In this document: piece after piece, positions 11,945 to 23,722 of the stretch
How the letters are laid out: each line of letters begins with the position of its first letter
Numbering within the stretch: position 1 is the stretch's first letter
NCBI GenBank assembly: GCA_034440615.1
Contig: JAOTOM010005154.1
Span: 1,120,001 to 1,184,000, forward strand
Origin: Ashinkailepas kermadecensis
Lineage: Eukaryota > Arthropoda > Thecostraca > Neolepadidae
Reading direction: 5' to 3'
Length of the DNA stretch: 64,000 nucleotides
Notes under the pieces: generated by a model
The model's database searches: none
Told to the model about the DNA's origin: nothing
What the model saw: the letters and a program-made list of their open reading frames with translations, nothing else
Program-made: the position numbers and the translations under genes

Positions 11945-12135
11945 TTATATGTTTGTGGAAACAAAAATCACATTTTGAAACGCGGTGAGGAAACGCTGCT
12001 GCCGCTCTTTGGCGTCAAGCCATGCAGGGCAGCGGGAGGGGGGGGATGAGGCCGGGTGAGGACCTAGACAGGCCGCGCATCGAGGGGCCTCGGACGCGCA
12101 TGCAGCGCCCACAGACGGTTCCCTGGAGCGGCACG
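11945..12135 (-). pseudogene. Carboxy-terminal piece of a retrotransposon ORF1 (gag-like), split by a LINE insertion
   Basis: Minus-strand coding that continues the zinc-knuckle protein begun at 15687. After the insertion is mentally removed, the last cysteine of the first knuckle is followed by 'RSREPSVGAACAS' and then a second knuckle-like motif, 'RCAACLGPHPASS', with a further cysteine in 'SRCPAW'. Then comes the charged 'LDAKERQQRF' segment. Paired CCHC knuckles at the end of ORF1 are typical of I/Jockey-type non-LTR elements. The frame ends at 11945 and no endonuclease or reverse transcriptase of the same element follows. Confidence 0.7.
12123..12135. repeat. 13-bp target site duplication, left copy
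   Basis: CTGGAGCGGCACG here is identical to 15012-15024. Together they bracket the inserted LINE. Joining the flanks at one copy restores a continuous zinc-knuckle coding sequence on the minus strand, which is independent support that this is the true insertion point. Confidence 0.85.
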
Positions 12136-12136
12136 A

Positions 12137-14527
12137 AACACAAGCGTAGGACCAGACAACATACACTACTCATTCTTCAAACATCTACCAATACAAGCAT
12201 TACAAGCATTACTCGACACATACAACACCGCATGGACAACACATACATATCCACAGTCTTGGTTACACGCTCTTCTCATCCCTATCCCTAAACCAAGCAC
12301 TGACTTAACCCTATGCGACTCTTACCGCCCTATATCACTAACCAGCTGTTTTCACAAACTCTTCGAACGACTAGTCAAAAAACGCCTTCTTTATATTCTT
12401 CAAACACAAAAACTAATCTCTCCTATACAATCAGGCTTCCTTCCTAATCGCTCATGTCTAGACAACCTCACCTATCTCACCACACACATCCAGGAAGCGG
12501 CGGCCAGGAAATGCTCCACCGTCGCCGTCTTCCTGGATCTCAAACAAGCATATGACACTATCAGCATCACAGCACTACTAGAACACTTACACAACATAGA
12601 CATACAGGGCAGACTTATACACTACCTTCATTTCTATCTACTAAACCGCTCTTTCCAAGTAAAAATAGGACAACACACTTCAGACACTAAATTCCCCACA
12701 ACCGGCCTAATGCAAGGTTCGGTTCTTAGCCCCCTTCTCTTTATTTTAGGTCTAAATTCAGTCATCACCGACAACCTTCCGGCCAAAATTGCAATCTACG
12801 CAGACGACATCGTAATCTGGACTTCACAAAAATCACCAAACCACGCACTAGCAATACTACAGAACACACTAACAGAACTACACAACAAACTCGCCCTACT
12901 AAATCTACACATCGCACCACACAAATCTAAATGTATGTTTTTCGGTTACCACAAACACACAGACGAACAACCACTAAAAATAGACCAGACACCCATACCA
13001 TTTGTCACCAGTGCAAAGTTCCTCGGCATCACATTTGATCGCCTACTCACCTTTCGGTTACACATCTTAGACATTCACAAACGCGCATCAAAAAGAATCA
13101 ACCTACTACGAGCACTTTCTGGCACACACTGGGGATCCGATAGAAACACACTTCTCACCCTCTACAAATCACTCATTCGGCCAATTTTGGAATACGGATC
13201 CCCACTCTTCGAAAACGCTGCAAAAACAAACCTCAAACGTCCAGATAGCCTCCAACGCCAATGCATAACTATAGCCACAGGAGCATATATCACCTCACCA
13301 TACCTTGCACTACATATATACAACCACATACCAGAACTACAGCACAGACGCACACAAGCACTATTAAGATACCACTACAAAACGCAACTCATACCACAAC
13401 ACCCATGTACACAGGCCCTCAAACTTCGCACCACACGTGTCCATCAACTCATGACAACATCACGACTCAAAACCACAATAGGCTGCCGCATCCACCAACA
13501 CACAAACAGACTACACATTACCCTACCCACAGCCAAACCATTACCAACACCCACAGCATGGTGGAAACACGAAACACTCGCAACACACTTCCTCATAGAC
13601 CATCCAAAACACACATACACCGACGCAGAAATACACCAACTCTTCTTCCAATTCACAGCACAACATGCAAATTACAACATCATATACACTGACGGCTCGA
13701 AATCACATACACAGCAGACGGGCACAGCGGCGGTGCTGTACCACAATGCAGCACCGCCGCGGGTTATCCTTCGTGCCCGTCTGCACGACACAGCATCAAC
13801 CTACACAGCAGAATTATACGCAATCTTCTCGGCTTACTCTACCATTTATAACACCAAAATTGAACACAACATCATAGCTACTGACGCCAAATCAGCATTA
13901 CAAAGCATCACACCATACACCAAACACAAACACCCACTCATCCCGAAAATACTCAACATACACCGAAACCTCACCGCACGACAAAGACCACTTCTTCTAT
14001 GGATACCAAGTCACACAAACATACACGGCAACGAACACGCAGACACGGAAGCGAACATAGCCACAACACTACCACAAATCACACCATGCCCACTCTCACA
14101 ATCTGACTACTATCCCACAATACAACAGGCACTTAACAAACACATACAACAAACATGGGACACAGCACTAACGCAACTTCATGAAATACACCCCATATAC
14201 AAACCTTGGCACACCATCAACCAACACACCAGACTCAAGGAACGCACTCTGACACGATTACGCCTCGGACACACAGCACTTACACACTCCTACCTCTTAC
14301 TACAACGCCCACGACCACAATGCACAACATGTCAACGAACACTCACTATCAAACACATACTCATCTATTGCACCAAATACAACACCGACAGGCAACACAT
14401 CACAGATTACTGCAACACACACAACATTCCACTGAACATCACTACACTTCTCAACGACGACTATCCAGCATTACACGAACTTCTCTTCCACTTTCTTTCT
14501 ACGACACGCCTAATCGATCAACTGTGA
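12137..14527 (+). CDS. Reverse transcriptase / RNase H polyprotein fragment of a LINE
   Basis: The frame is open for about 796 codons with no internal stop, but begins without its own start because the element is truncated. The first methionine is at 12710. Reverse transcriptase blocks in order are 'VGPDNIHYSFF', 'YRPISLTSCFHKLFERL', 'QSGFLPNRSCLDNL', motif A 'VFLDLKQAYDTI', motif B 'LMQGSVLSPLLF' and motif C 'YADD' (12797-12808). The thumb and connection part follows with 'FLGITFD' and 'YKSLIRPILEYGSPLF'. The RNase H domain starts near 13670. Its acidic residues are in 'YTDGSKS', 'TYTAELYA' and 'ATDAKSAL', with a final 'GNEHADTEAN'. Near the end is a cysteine/histidine cluster (CTTCQRTLTIKHILIYC) common in this group. 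Codon use is strongly A/C-rich (many aca and cac), unlike the surroundings. The open frame suggests a recent insertion. Confidence 0.88.
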   Translation, partial: NTSVGPDNIHYSFFKHLPIQALQALLDTYNTAWTTHTYPQSWLHALLIPIPKPSTDLTLCDSYRPISLTSCFHKLFERLVKKRLLYILQTQKLISPIQSGFLPNRSCLDNLTYLTTHIQEAAARKCSTVAVFLDLKQAYDTISITALLEHLHNIDIQGRLIHYLHFYLLNRSFQVKIGQHTSDTKFPTTGLMQGSVLSPLLFILGLNSVITDNLPAKIAIYADDIVIWTSQKSPNHALAILQNTLTELHNKLALLNLHIAPHKSKCMFFGYHKHTDEQPLKIDQTPIPFVTSAKFLGITFDRLLTFRLHILDIHKRASKRINLLRALSGTHWGSDRNTLLTLYKSLIRPILEYGSPLFENAAKTNLKRPDSLQRQCITIATGAYITSPYLALHIYNHIPELQHRRTQALLRYHYKTQLIPQHPCTQALKLRTTRVHQLMTTSRLKTTIGCRIHQHTNRLHITLPTAKPLPTPTAWWKHETLATHFLIDHPKHTYTDAEIHQLFFQFTAQHANYNIIYTDGSKSHTQQTGTAAVLYHNAAPPRVILRARLHDTASTYTAELYAIFSAYSTIYNTKIEHNIIATDAKSALQSITPYTKHKHPLIPKILNIHRNLTARQRPLLLWIPSHTNIHGNEHADTEANIATTLPQITPCPLSQSDYYPTIQQALNKHIQQTWDTALTQLHEIHPIYKPWHTINQHTRLKERTLTRLRLGHTALTHSYLLLQRPRPQCTTCQRTLTIKHILIYCTKYNTDRQHITDYCNTHNIPLNITTLLNDDYPALHELLFHFLSTTRLIDQL
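13715..13783 (+). other. Two-tier inverted repeat inside the RNase H coding region
   Basis: Outer arms cagacgggcac (13715-13725) and gtgcccgtctg (13773-13783) enclose inner arms gcggcggtgctg (13727-13738) and cagcaccgccgc (13749-13760). All are perfectly complementary. The inner loop is ten bases. The segment is GC-rich within an otherwise A/C-rich gene. Confidence 0.85.
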
Positions 14528-15011
14528 AAAAGAAAAAAAAAAGAAAAAAAAAATGTATATATATATATAGCCCGGGCAAAAGACTGACAATCGGGCAATC
14601 GGAAAATCGAGCAAAAAAGAAAAAAAAGAAAAAAAAAGAAACAAACAAAACAAACATAACTACAAAACAAAAAACAAAACAAAACAACGTGTTCTTGCAA
14701 TGTTCATTTATGGCGAGGACCCAACCCCAACCCACCCACTACACCCCATACCCCAATCTAGCACCGTCCGGACTGACAGCTTCTTTCGACTACTTCATCT
14801 CCGGCTCTCAAACGACTCTTCTCTGCCATCTCTACCTCTTCAAACTCCAAGATCAACTCAACTCAACTCTTCAAGACGACTCCGACTCTACTCGAAAATC
14901 TATCCACCACCCGGTAACTAATCCTCCTATCATTCTCACACTCAACCACAGGAAACAGCCGATATCACCCACAGGTGGCAGGCTGGACAAACACAACTTC
15001 ACTCACTCACA
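14528..15011 (+). other. 3' untranslated region and tail of the inserted LINE
   Basis: After the stop come A-rich runs separated by a short (TA)n and 'cccgggcaaaagactgacaa', then about 320 bp of C/A/T-rich sequence. It ends in repeated 'actc' immediately before the right target duplication. Confidence 0.65.
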
Positions 15012-15687
15012 CTGGAGCGGCACGCCTTGCCCAGGTGCCCGTACCGCTGGCAAAAAGCACAGCGGGCCGGGGGGGGGGGGTCCAGGGGCGGAGCCCTATT
15101 CGCACTACCAACTCTGCCATGATATGGGATGGTGGGGTCAGGGCTCTAAACCCCAACTTGATGACCGGACCAGGGCGGGATCGGCGACCGAGGCGGGTGA
15201 CCTCACACACCCCATGGAATTGGAGCTAATCGAGGAGCTTCTCCTCCGAAAGCTCCGCGAGCTCCGGTGCGTACACGGTCACCCACGTCATGTTAAGACG
15301 GTCAGCCAGCTCCACAGTGATCTCCGTACCGAGGAAGCAGCTGACGTTGAGAAGGATGCGGGCGTGGGCGACCTCCTTAACCCGCACCAGGAGGGTCCCG
15401 GACCGGAGTACTTTGGCTGAAGCCACCTCCCATGTCCACTCATCAATCTCCGTCGCGATAGCGAAGGGAGATGTCCTTGAAAAGGATCCCTCCTTCCTGG
15501 TGAGTAGGACGAAGGACTCCCCCTCCTGAGGGTCGCGGGGAGGGGGCAGGCGGGCTCCCGGCCGTGGTCGGCGTCCACCGCCCTCCGAGGGGGGAGGGCT
15601 GGCATACTGGGGCAGGGAGGGTACCGGGCAGGGGAGTGTATCCGCTGTAGTAAGGGCACCCAGAAGGGGTGCAGACAAGAAAGGCAC
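15012..15687 (-). pseudogene. Amino-terminal part of a gag-like ORF1 of a non-LTR retrotransposon
   Basis: The minus strand opens at 15687 and encodes a proline-rich leader followed by an RRM-like gag core. Visible blocks are 'SFSRTSPFAIATEID', 'VLRSGTLLVRVK' and 'ITVELADRLNMTWVTVY', the usual layout for ORF1 of I/Jockey-type elements. A TAG stop at 15226 interrupts it. The same frame resumes with 'GVCEVTRLGRR' and continues to 'RPWTPPP'. There a G tract (15068-15080) causes a frameshift into the first zinc knuckle, CAFCQRYGHLGKAC, a perfect CX2CX4HX4C. The last knuckle residue falls in the target duplication, and the protein continues across the inserted LINE at 12122. The stop and frameshift make it a pseudogene. 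The start is the first methionine of the open frame and is uncertain. Confidence 0.78.
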
Positions 15688-15835
15688 CCTGAAGGGGTGT
15701 TACAAGGATAGGTGTGAAGAGAGCTGTCGTGCAAAGGGGGAGAAAGACACAGAGTTTGGAGGGTTGGGATAAGTCGGTTAGAGGCGGGCGCAGTCACGCT
15801 CCGTAGAACGCTAGCCCAATCCTTTAAACCAGAAA

Positions 15836-15895
15836 GGTACCTCTAACCGACTCTAACCTTCAGGGGTACCTCTAACCGACTCTAACCTTCAGGGA
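15836..15895. repeat. 30-bp tandem duplication
   Basis: Two copies of a unit containing 'ggtacctctaaccgactcta', the second immediately after the first. It lies upstream of the gag-like ORF1 in that gene's orientation, so it could belong to the element's 5' region. Confidence 0.8.
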
Positions 15896-15899
15896 GGGA

Positions 15900-17250
15900 T
15901 GGGACAAAGGATAGTTGAGGCTTGCCGCCGCTACAATTCCGGTTTCCCGACGGCGCTCGAGAGCGCCGCTGGGCCGAAAGGGGTGGGAGGGGAGCTGCGC
16001 CGGCTTATCCGAGCTTCCCGTAGATGTCCTGGGAAGGACACCTACGAGACAGCTGGGGAGGGCGGGAGGGGACTTGAGACGGCGGGCAGCTTCTTTTGCT
16101 CGATCCTCGGTGCAATACCAGGTCTTGTCAAGCCTTGGGACAATGGACTACGGCATTCGCTAGTCATCGGTCTGAATGATTCCATATTGCTGGCCACGTA
16201 TTGTATCTCAGATTTCATGGCTTTGTTTGCACTAATCCTGCTGAGCACTCTTCTGCTTTTGGTACATACCAACGCCAACTGATTGGTATGACGCGAACGG
16301 ACAGGTAAAATAGGCATACTGTAAGAAGACATACATTAAACAAAACTGCGCTTCATACGATACAGGCTAACGATTTGTTCATGTATCACTGGATTCGATA
16401 GTGCTCAGGACATATTCAACTAATTCAGTCGGAAATTAGCTCGTTTCCTCCAGCTCATGGCATTCAGGGAGCGCGCACAACGTGGCTTGCAACTTCCACT
16501 TATTTCTATTGAAAGCGTATTTCGCGCGGAGTAGTGCAACATAATTAACGAATGTTTCCGCTCCATTAAATTGGTCGAATGAAATATAATCTACAATGAT
16601 TTCATTCGTGGACTGCAACAGTTCTTGGGGTCGAAAACAAATCAGATAAAAGACAGAAAACTTCACCCCTGCAGCATCTAAAGTTATAGGTATTCCAGAC
16701 AGGCTAAGTTTTGTAAGTGTTTCTCAGTAAGCGGTGGATGTGTTATGTTTATGCTTTTCTCAACATGCGTTTTTAGGGCATTCGAATCAATCCTGCATGC
16801 GAGAATTAATACATTTGAATATGTTTTGAATAAGTCGCCCTTCCCTAACACAAGCGGCATACGTAATATATGGCATGTTCCGTGGAGCTGAAATAGTCCA
16901 AATAAGTTTTCGCCAGCTAGAGCAAGATGCGTATGCATAACTATGCCTAGGTTTAAGTTACGCCTTACGCCTCTATGGAATCCTCTTGAGTGTCCATCCT
17001 TTTCCGAGGAATACTACACCCATTTCCGCAAATTACTGAGAACTCTGCAAGGCAGTGTCATCTTGCCATTAGATGGCAGTTTTGGCTGTCAATTGGCTCA
17101 TTATCCCACAGGAAGTGCTATAATATGCTCGCGGGACTAGTTGGCGGCTCCGGAGGTCCATGCCGGTTCATTAACCAGCTTCAGAGACAGTTATTGACGG
17201 CCAACTACGTTTGTCGTAGTTCCACGCTATTGATCCGAGCCACCGCATGA
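15900..17250. other. Unassigned, no gene seen
   Basis: The left part is GC-rich (15900-16080), the rest AT-rich. Frames at 15899 (plus) and 16042 (minus) have no recognisable domain. Confidence 0.4.
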
Positions 17251-17252
17251 CG

Positions 17253-18548
17253 GTGAGGTCGGTGTGGCAGGGATACCTTCCACCGGGCCGCACCGGCGTC
17301 CGCGGTCACGGCTTGCCAGGTCAGTGTGGCAGGGATAGCTTCTACCGGGCCACACCGGCGTCCGCGGTCACGGCTTGCCAGGTCAGTGTGGCAGTGATAC
17401 CTTCCACCGGGCCACACCGGCGTCCGCGGTCACGGCTTGCCAGGTCAGTGTGGCAGGGATAGCTTCTACCGGGCCGTACCGGCGTCCGCGGTCACGGCTT
17501 GCCAGGTCAGTGTGGCAGTGATACCTTCCACCGGGCCACACCGGCGTCCGCGGTCACGGCTTGCCAGGTCAGTGTGGCAGGGATAGCTTCTACCGGGCCG
17601 TACCGGCGTCCGCGGTCACGGCTTGCCAGGTCAGTGTGGCAGGGATATCTTCTACCGGGCCACACCGGCGTCCGCGGTCACGGCTTGCCAGGTCAGTGTG
17701 GCAGTGATACCTTCCACCGGGCCGCACCGGCGTCCGCGGTCACGGCTTGCCAGGTCAGTGTGGCAGGGATATCTTCTACCGGGCCACACCGGCGTCCGCG
17801 GTCACGGCTTGCCAGGTCAGTGTGGCAGGGATATCTTCTACCGGGCCGCACCGGCGTCAGCGATCACGGTTTGTCAGGCCAGTGTGGCAGGGATACCTTC
17901 CACCGGGCCACACCGGCGTCCGCGGTCACGGCTTGCCAGGTCAGTGTGGCAGTGATACCTTCCACCGGGCCACACCGGCGTCCGCGGTCACGGCTTGTCA
18001 GGTCAGTGTGGCAGGGATAGCTTCTACCGGGCCGTACCGGCGTCCGCGGTCACGGCTTGCCAGGTCAGTGTGGCAGGGATACCTTCCACCGGGCCACACC
18101 GGCGTCCGCGGTCACGGCTTGCCAGGTCAGTGTGGCAGGGATACCTTCCACCGGGCCACACCGGCGTCCGCGGTCACGGCTTGCCAGGTCAGTGTGGCAG
18201 GGATAGCTTCTTCCGGGCCGCACCGGCGTCCGCGGTCACGGTTTGTCAGGTCAGTGTGGCAGGGATACCTTCCACCGGGCCGCACCGGCGTCCGCGGTCA
18301 CGGCTTGCCAGGTCAGTGTGGCAGGGATAGCTTCTTCCGGGCCGCACCGGCGTCCGCGGTCACGGCTTGTCAGGTCAGTGTGGCAGGGATAGCTTCCACC
18401 GGGCCGCACCGGCGTCCGCGGTCACAGCTTGCCAGGTCAGTGTGGCAGGGATATCTTCTACCGGGCCTCACCGGCGTCCGCGGTCACGGCTTGCCAGGTC
18501 AGTGTGGCAGGGATAGCTTCTACCGGGCCGCACCAGCGCCGCGGTCAC
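17253..18548. repeat. 62-bp minisatellite array
   Basis: About 21 head-to-tail copies of a GC-rich 62-bp unit that includes 'gcgtccgcggtcacggcttg' and 'ccaggtcagtgtggcaggga'. Copies differ mainly at a few positions (gatacc, gatagc or gatatc; ccac or ctac; ggccgc, ggccac or ggccgt), giving a shuffled variant pattern. Because 62 is not a multiple of three, each frame cycles through all three readings and stays open, producing spurious frames up to 290 codons. Confidence 0.97.
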
Positions 18549-21500
18549 TGCTTCCCAGGGCTGGAGATCTCAGACGAAGCCAAAGGGACCAAGTCTTTAT
18601 TTTGAGGAGATATTTTTAGATTTAATATGGAAAATTACAAAATAATATTACCAGGGTGCCAAACCATGGGGCGATCCAAACCGTGCCGACCCACTCTGGA
18701 TCTCCAGCAACGCGACTTGCCATACCTTTTCTCTCCCTATTTTCTCTGCAGATGGCTTGTATTTGATATGTGCAATTTTCAGCTTCATTTGATTAACGTA
18801 TTCTGTTCGCTATAGCGATCTAAATTTTTCAGATTTGATGATCTTTTTCAAAACTGCTTTTAAAGAAGTTGGAACATTTCAATAACTATTAAAGCGATTT
18901 TGAAAGAGGGAAAATATGTCGTGCTTGCAATCGTAAGCTTTGCATGTCTCGCTTTGACAACATTTGCTTTTTAGACTTGGCACTGTGGCCTAGCATTAAT
19001 GGTTAGCTTTCTAAATGTGGCCACTGATTCAAATACAAATTTTTCAGGAATAATATGCTGCCCAGCTTGTGCTTAGCTTAGTCTAAAACACGAAAATACT
19101 TGTTATATTATATGGTATATAGAGGCCTCAAACATCCATTGGCCTAAAAACGGTTTCGTCCGGCCTTACCGGCTTCACCAACTCAAATTCGCAGAAAACA
19201 ACCTACGAGGAATATTTTATGTTGATACCAAGTGTGCCAGTCTATGAAAACCACCATTGTCGTCATCATCATTCCACTAATGCTAGTAAACAGTGAAGCA
19301 AGAATGTTGAAGCTTCTAGATGGGCATAGGGATGAAGGTTACAGGTACAAATCCGCACACTCTGTGATTGATATGAATCACTCTGTGATTTATTGAGAAT
19401 GGGACACAAACTGCTCCTATGCACTGATGTCGGGCCTTGCATCGCAAAACATGGGTCACAATGGTGACACGACACCGTCTGAGAAATCTAACTTGCACTT
19501 CTGGTGACGCACTTTAGGACGGCGATTCGGCACGGTAGGCCGTGCACTTACCAATACCCCACCGTTACAGTGGAGCTGGACGTGGGGATTCCGTATGGTG
19601 ATCATACATGTATCGATACACTCACTGCTATAGTGGCGCTGGACATGGGGACTCCTCACGGTAAGCCTTACACTTACCGATATAGTGGCGCTGGACATGG
19701 TCAGCGCCACATCTGATCCCACATAGCGCGAGTCGTTTTTCGACAACATCTTCACCTCCAAAGCCCTGCTCGAGGAGGTCATAGGGCGTGGCATCCATGT
19801 TACCGGGACGATGAGGAGAAACCAGTCTGAATCATTGCTCCTTGACCGCAGCAAAGGACTTGGGGAGAACCAAGCGCGACACGCATGCATAGCGATTCGA
19901 CAGAAGCTCAGAAGTGCTCCACTGATTTGGTTTCGTTCGTGTAATTTTTTTCTCAAACGGATTGAACACCGGACTCTAACACATGCCGTACACTGATTTG
20001 GAGCGAATATGAATTGTCTCCAGCGAACATGAATTGGAACCAAAGCCGAATGCTAGTGCATAACACGGATTTGATATCCTTACGGATATCTGTTTGGTAT
20101 GGATAATGGATCGAATTGGATATAATTTGGCAACTAGAAATGGCAACTAGAAAATTGGGCAACGGCTTTGCTCTCCAACTTTCCCAATGAAAAGAGAAAT
20201 GAAGAAAATATTTTATAATATTTCCTTTTGTTTTCTAAATACAGCCTAACGTAACAAACTGTTGGGATTAGCTGATTAGCTAATGCTGAGCTTTTTACTT
20301 ATCTTAAAACATATGATGCCACTATTGACGAACTGAATTGTCATAGATATGTTCACAGGTACCCTTAATGTGAATGATGCGCAAAAATACCTTGAGCTGG
20401 TTTCATTCCATTGTTCTATCAACTTGCAGTCCCCATTAGGCTTCTATGCAATCCAGATTATTGCATATACTATCCAAACTATCACAAAACCATTTCAGAC
20501 CACCGATCCGTTGCTTCGTCAAAGTTTCTAACAAAACAATATTGGAACTAACATCAACTAATATGATCTAATTTGATATTTTATTGGGCATCTTGTGTGC
20601 ATATTTCACTGCCTTTTACCATCATTGTGCAAGCCGTAGAACTGAAAGAAAATATGTCATATTTCGTCGATAGTTAAGAAAGAGCCGTATTTCCTGGTTG
20701 TAATTAATGATTGTGGACAGACAAGAAAAGTTAAACTGACCTTCACTGTTCAGGAAAGACTTCAGGCTCGAACATCTGTGAAGCTGTATTCCGACGTTTC
20801 GACCTTGGTCATTGTCGGGGACACAGACTGGTTGCATCGGTAGCGATGGGCAAACGGTTCGGAAATTCAACTTACTACACGCACACAAATTCGACAAAAG
20901 TTACGTCGCATCTCCACTGCGAGAAAAACAACAACACATAAACACAAAAAAACGTACCCATGATATAGGGTCAGCAGGTGAAATCCGCTGCGACACGGAC
21001 GAGCGTGCCCACCTGACGGCAGAGGGGAGGCAGTTGTAGCATGAAGGTTACCAAAATCACACCGTACAAATGCACACGTAAACGTGCATACATTCATATG
21101 CATTTACCTGGCCTTTCTCTTATGGCAGCAACACAATCAACGCGAGCAACCCAATCAGCGTCTAGTCATCGATTAACGCACATAGTCAACAGCAATGTTG
21201 TACGATTGATACGATACCGCCCAATTGGTCGTCAAAATCGGAGGGAGTTTGGAAAAGGATTTCAGGATGATTGGATTGGACGTCCAATCCTTCACAAAGG
21301 ATTGGAAAAGGAAGCTCGGACCAGCGGTTTTCTCGTTCCGGTGTCGATAAGCCGGTAGATGACTAGTAGTGATGGCGGCTGTCCAACGTCGCGCTGACAG
21401 CTGCTGTGACCCTGGGTCAGGTCACCGCAAGTGGTGAACGTTCGGCGATTCTTGCTCGACCACTGCCGTGGGTCGCCAGATGCCGGTGCCTGGTCGGCGG

Positions 21501-23570
21501 ACTTGCCCGGTCTTCTTTTGCAGCAGATGGTAAGTGCGGCAGTCGTTTGAGCCGTGACTCAAGTTTGTCCGGTTCAACGGTGCCAGTTGTGGAGAACTTG
21601 GATAAGATCCGAGGCACGGCAGCCACTTGCAGACAAGTTCTGTTTGCTTGGCAGTGATAGTCTGCGGTTTTCCCTGATTGTGCGGTAGCTGCTTCTCAAT
21701 TCCAACTCTTCTCAAATCCGATAAGTCCTCGAATTCAACAGCCACTGATGACCCTGTATTGATCGGGCGGACGATTAGTAAAACGGCAGCAGCTTGGCGT
21801 GCAACAGGTGCGCAACAGAGAGCAGCAGGCAGACACCGACACGTGTCGTTAAACATTTCGTGCCCCGATGGTTCCGTTAACACTTCACGACTCAAAAGTC
21901 CTCTCGGCACTTCGCCCGTCCACCGTCCAGTCAGGCAGTCCGCTCACCTCTGCTGCTCAGCCGCGTCTCCCGGGCTACATCTTACCGCCTCTACCGTCCA
22001 GTCGCGTGCGACCCCCTCCGCTACCCTGCGACGAGCACCCGACCAGGGTTCGTCGCGCACACCGCTCGGCCACACCGGCATGGGTGTCACAATAGTGGCA
22101 CGGGGCGATGACACAACATCCGCCGACCGGCCGTCACCGTCCGTGAGGCCGATACCTGACTTGGCATAACACCCCCGGCCATAGCCGATAATCAAGGCGT
22201 CACATGCTGATGTCAGAGCCGGCCGACAGGCGACGGCTTCGGCTCGGAGCGTTCATGACAGGACTCAACGAGTCCGATCGTTCATGACAGGACTCAATGA
22301 GTTCGGACAAATAGGAACCAAACGCATTCCGAAGGAGAGTCCAAATTTGACTGCATTACATAATTATAAATTTCATCCACCGACCTCGGCATCTGTGCTT
22401 TAGCCGGTAGGCACCACGCAAAAAAAAGTGAACTGGTTTACTCACCTTATCCCAGCTGTCGTCCCAGATGTCCTGCACCTATAACTGTTATGTACCTGTA
22501 AAAACATACTACCCGCTGCATTAGACATCTGAGTTTAACTTGTCCAGCTAGCTACTTAGGCACATATAGCTCTGAAATCAAAATGATATAAATCAAACGA
22601 ATTCTCATTTGATGTACATTCATATTTTAGCAATGTGCGATGAATGGATGGGTCTATGCAGTACTAGGTGAATAGTTATATATGTAACCATACTAAATTG
22701 ACATCGGTCAAACTACATACCTAGTTACTTTGACCTTCATTACATTGCAATACACACTATATAGAAAAAGCACTTCGAACTGTTCATGTTGGTCTTGCTT
22801 ATTGGGCGGTGATGGAACCACGCCCAATAACTCGTGCATATTTTCCTTGGTTAGTTAAATAACTCAATGCAACTGATCTGGATATTCACACTTCATTACA
22901 ACTACCACCCAGCACATGCTATACAAAAAACAGCATGTGCATACTATGTCATGAAGAATTAACTTGTCGCTGGTAATAAAACATTCATGAATTAAATATA
23001 AAAATAAGTACGACTGTGGATATAATCATTGCACTTTGTGGCTGGTGAAGCGTACAACGCTTAGAAAAGACTCAATACATTTTCGTTGAAACACATCGAA
23101 TAACTTCGTTTATGCAACATGCAGTTGCCTTTGGAAAGTGCAAACAATTATGCTCAGAATATATGTAATTTATGTTCTTCTTTTGAACGGATTTTACGTA
23201 GTGTGTGTATGGTATCTTTCATCACAAGCGTTCTTCGTTTTTTTTTCTCCAGGCACCTAGTACATTACTTGCCGACTTTATGCCAACATTGTGTTTATTG
23301 CTTGCAATTTGAATGGTTTCATAGGTAAATTACTGGTATCGTTTTAATACTCCCAGCCAATGCTCACCACTAATTGTTAGGCACCTCCAGTCTAGCTATG
23401 TAGTCATCCGAGTCTGGTGAAAAGGAAGACAGGCTGAAGAAGAAAGCCAGGTTGTTATGATAACATTATTGAACTAGGTAAACTAAGTTATAATGTCTAC
23501 CTACCTTGGAATATAAAACAGTTAATCTACTCCTAAATATAAGTTCTGATGACCTTGATTATAGATTACA
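18549..23570. other. Unassigned; minor repeats only
   Basis: About 5 kb without a supportable gene. A loosely repeated segment at 19550-19700 ('agtggcgctggacatgg' twice) and a 28-bp duplication at 22240-22305 ('cgttcatgacaggactca' twice) are the only structures seen. A GC-rich patch at 21400-22150 holds long frames on both strands (such as 21422-21910 minus), but I recognise no protein family in them. Confidence 0.4.
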
Positions 23571-23639
23571 AATCCTAATTTTGAACGAATTTGAGAGACT
23601 TTCAATTGCTTTGATGTTAGAGATAACAGTAGACAAACT

Positions 23640-23722
23640 GAAACGGGTTCTGCCTCAGGAAGAAGCATAGATATTCTCCATTTCAATGCAAGGTCCATAG
23701 TAAATAAACTGATGCGCTCCGT
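23640..23722 (+). pseudogene. Fragment resembling a LINE endonuclease start
   Basis: A short plus-strand reading contains 'DILHFNARSIVNKL', which matches the conserved opening of apurinic endonuclease domains in many LINEs ('LN.RSL.NK'). It is not followed by the rest of the domain. Only this motif supports the call. Confidence 0.35.

Larger units (their letters stand above)
12136..15011 (+). mobile_element. RNase H-bearing non-LTR retrotransposon (I/R1/Jockey group), 5'-truncated insertion
   Basis: A 2.9-kb insertion bounded by an exact 13-bp target duplication. It carries one long open frame (12137-14527) encoding reverse transcriptase and RNase H. A 3' region of about 480 bp follows, with A-rich segments (14527-14690) and a terminal (actc)n-like tail before the right duplication. 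No apurinic endonuclease domain is present, so the copy is truncated at its 5' end, as usual for target-primed integration. The host site is the ORF1 gene of a different retroelement on the opposite strand. Confidence 0.88.

Noticed and set aside
17499..18619. Repeat-protein-like frames of up to 290 codons
   Set aside because: Product of the 62-bp array. All frames are equally open and none has a start context or domain.
18979..19040. tRNA-like segment ('gtggcctagcattaatgg' with 'gattcaaatac')
   Set aside because: Boxes are weak and no stem can be formed. Probably a chance resemblance or a very old remnant.
21422..21910. 162-codon minus-strand frame in a GC-rich patch
   Set aside because: Open frames exist on both strands because of composition. 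No domain could be recognised.
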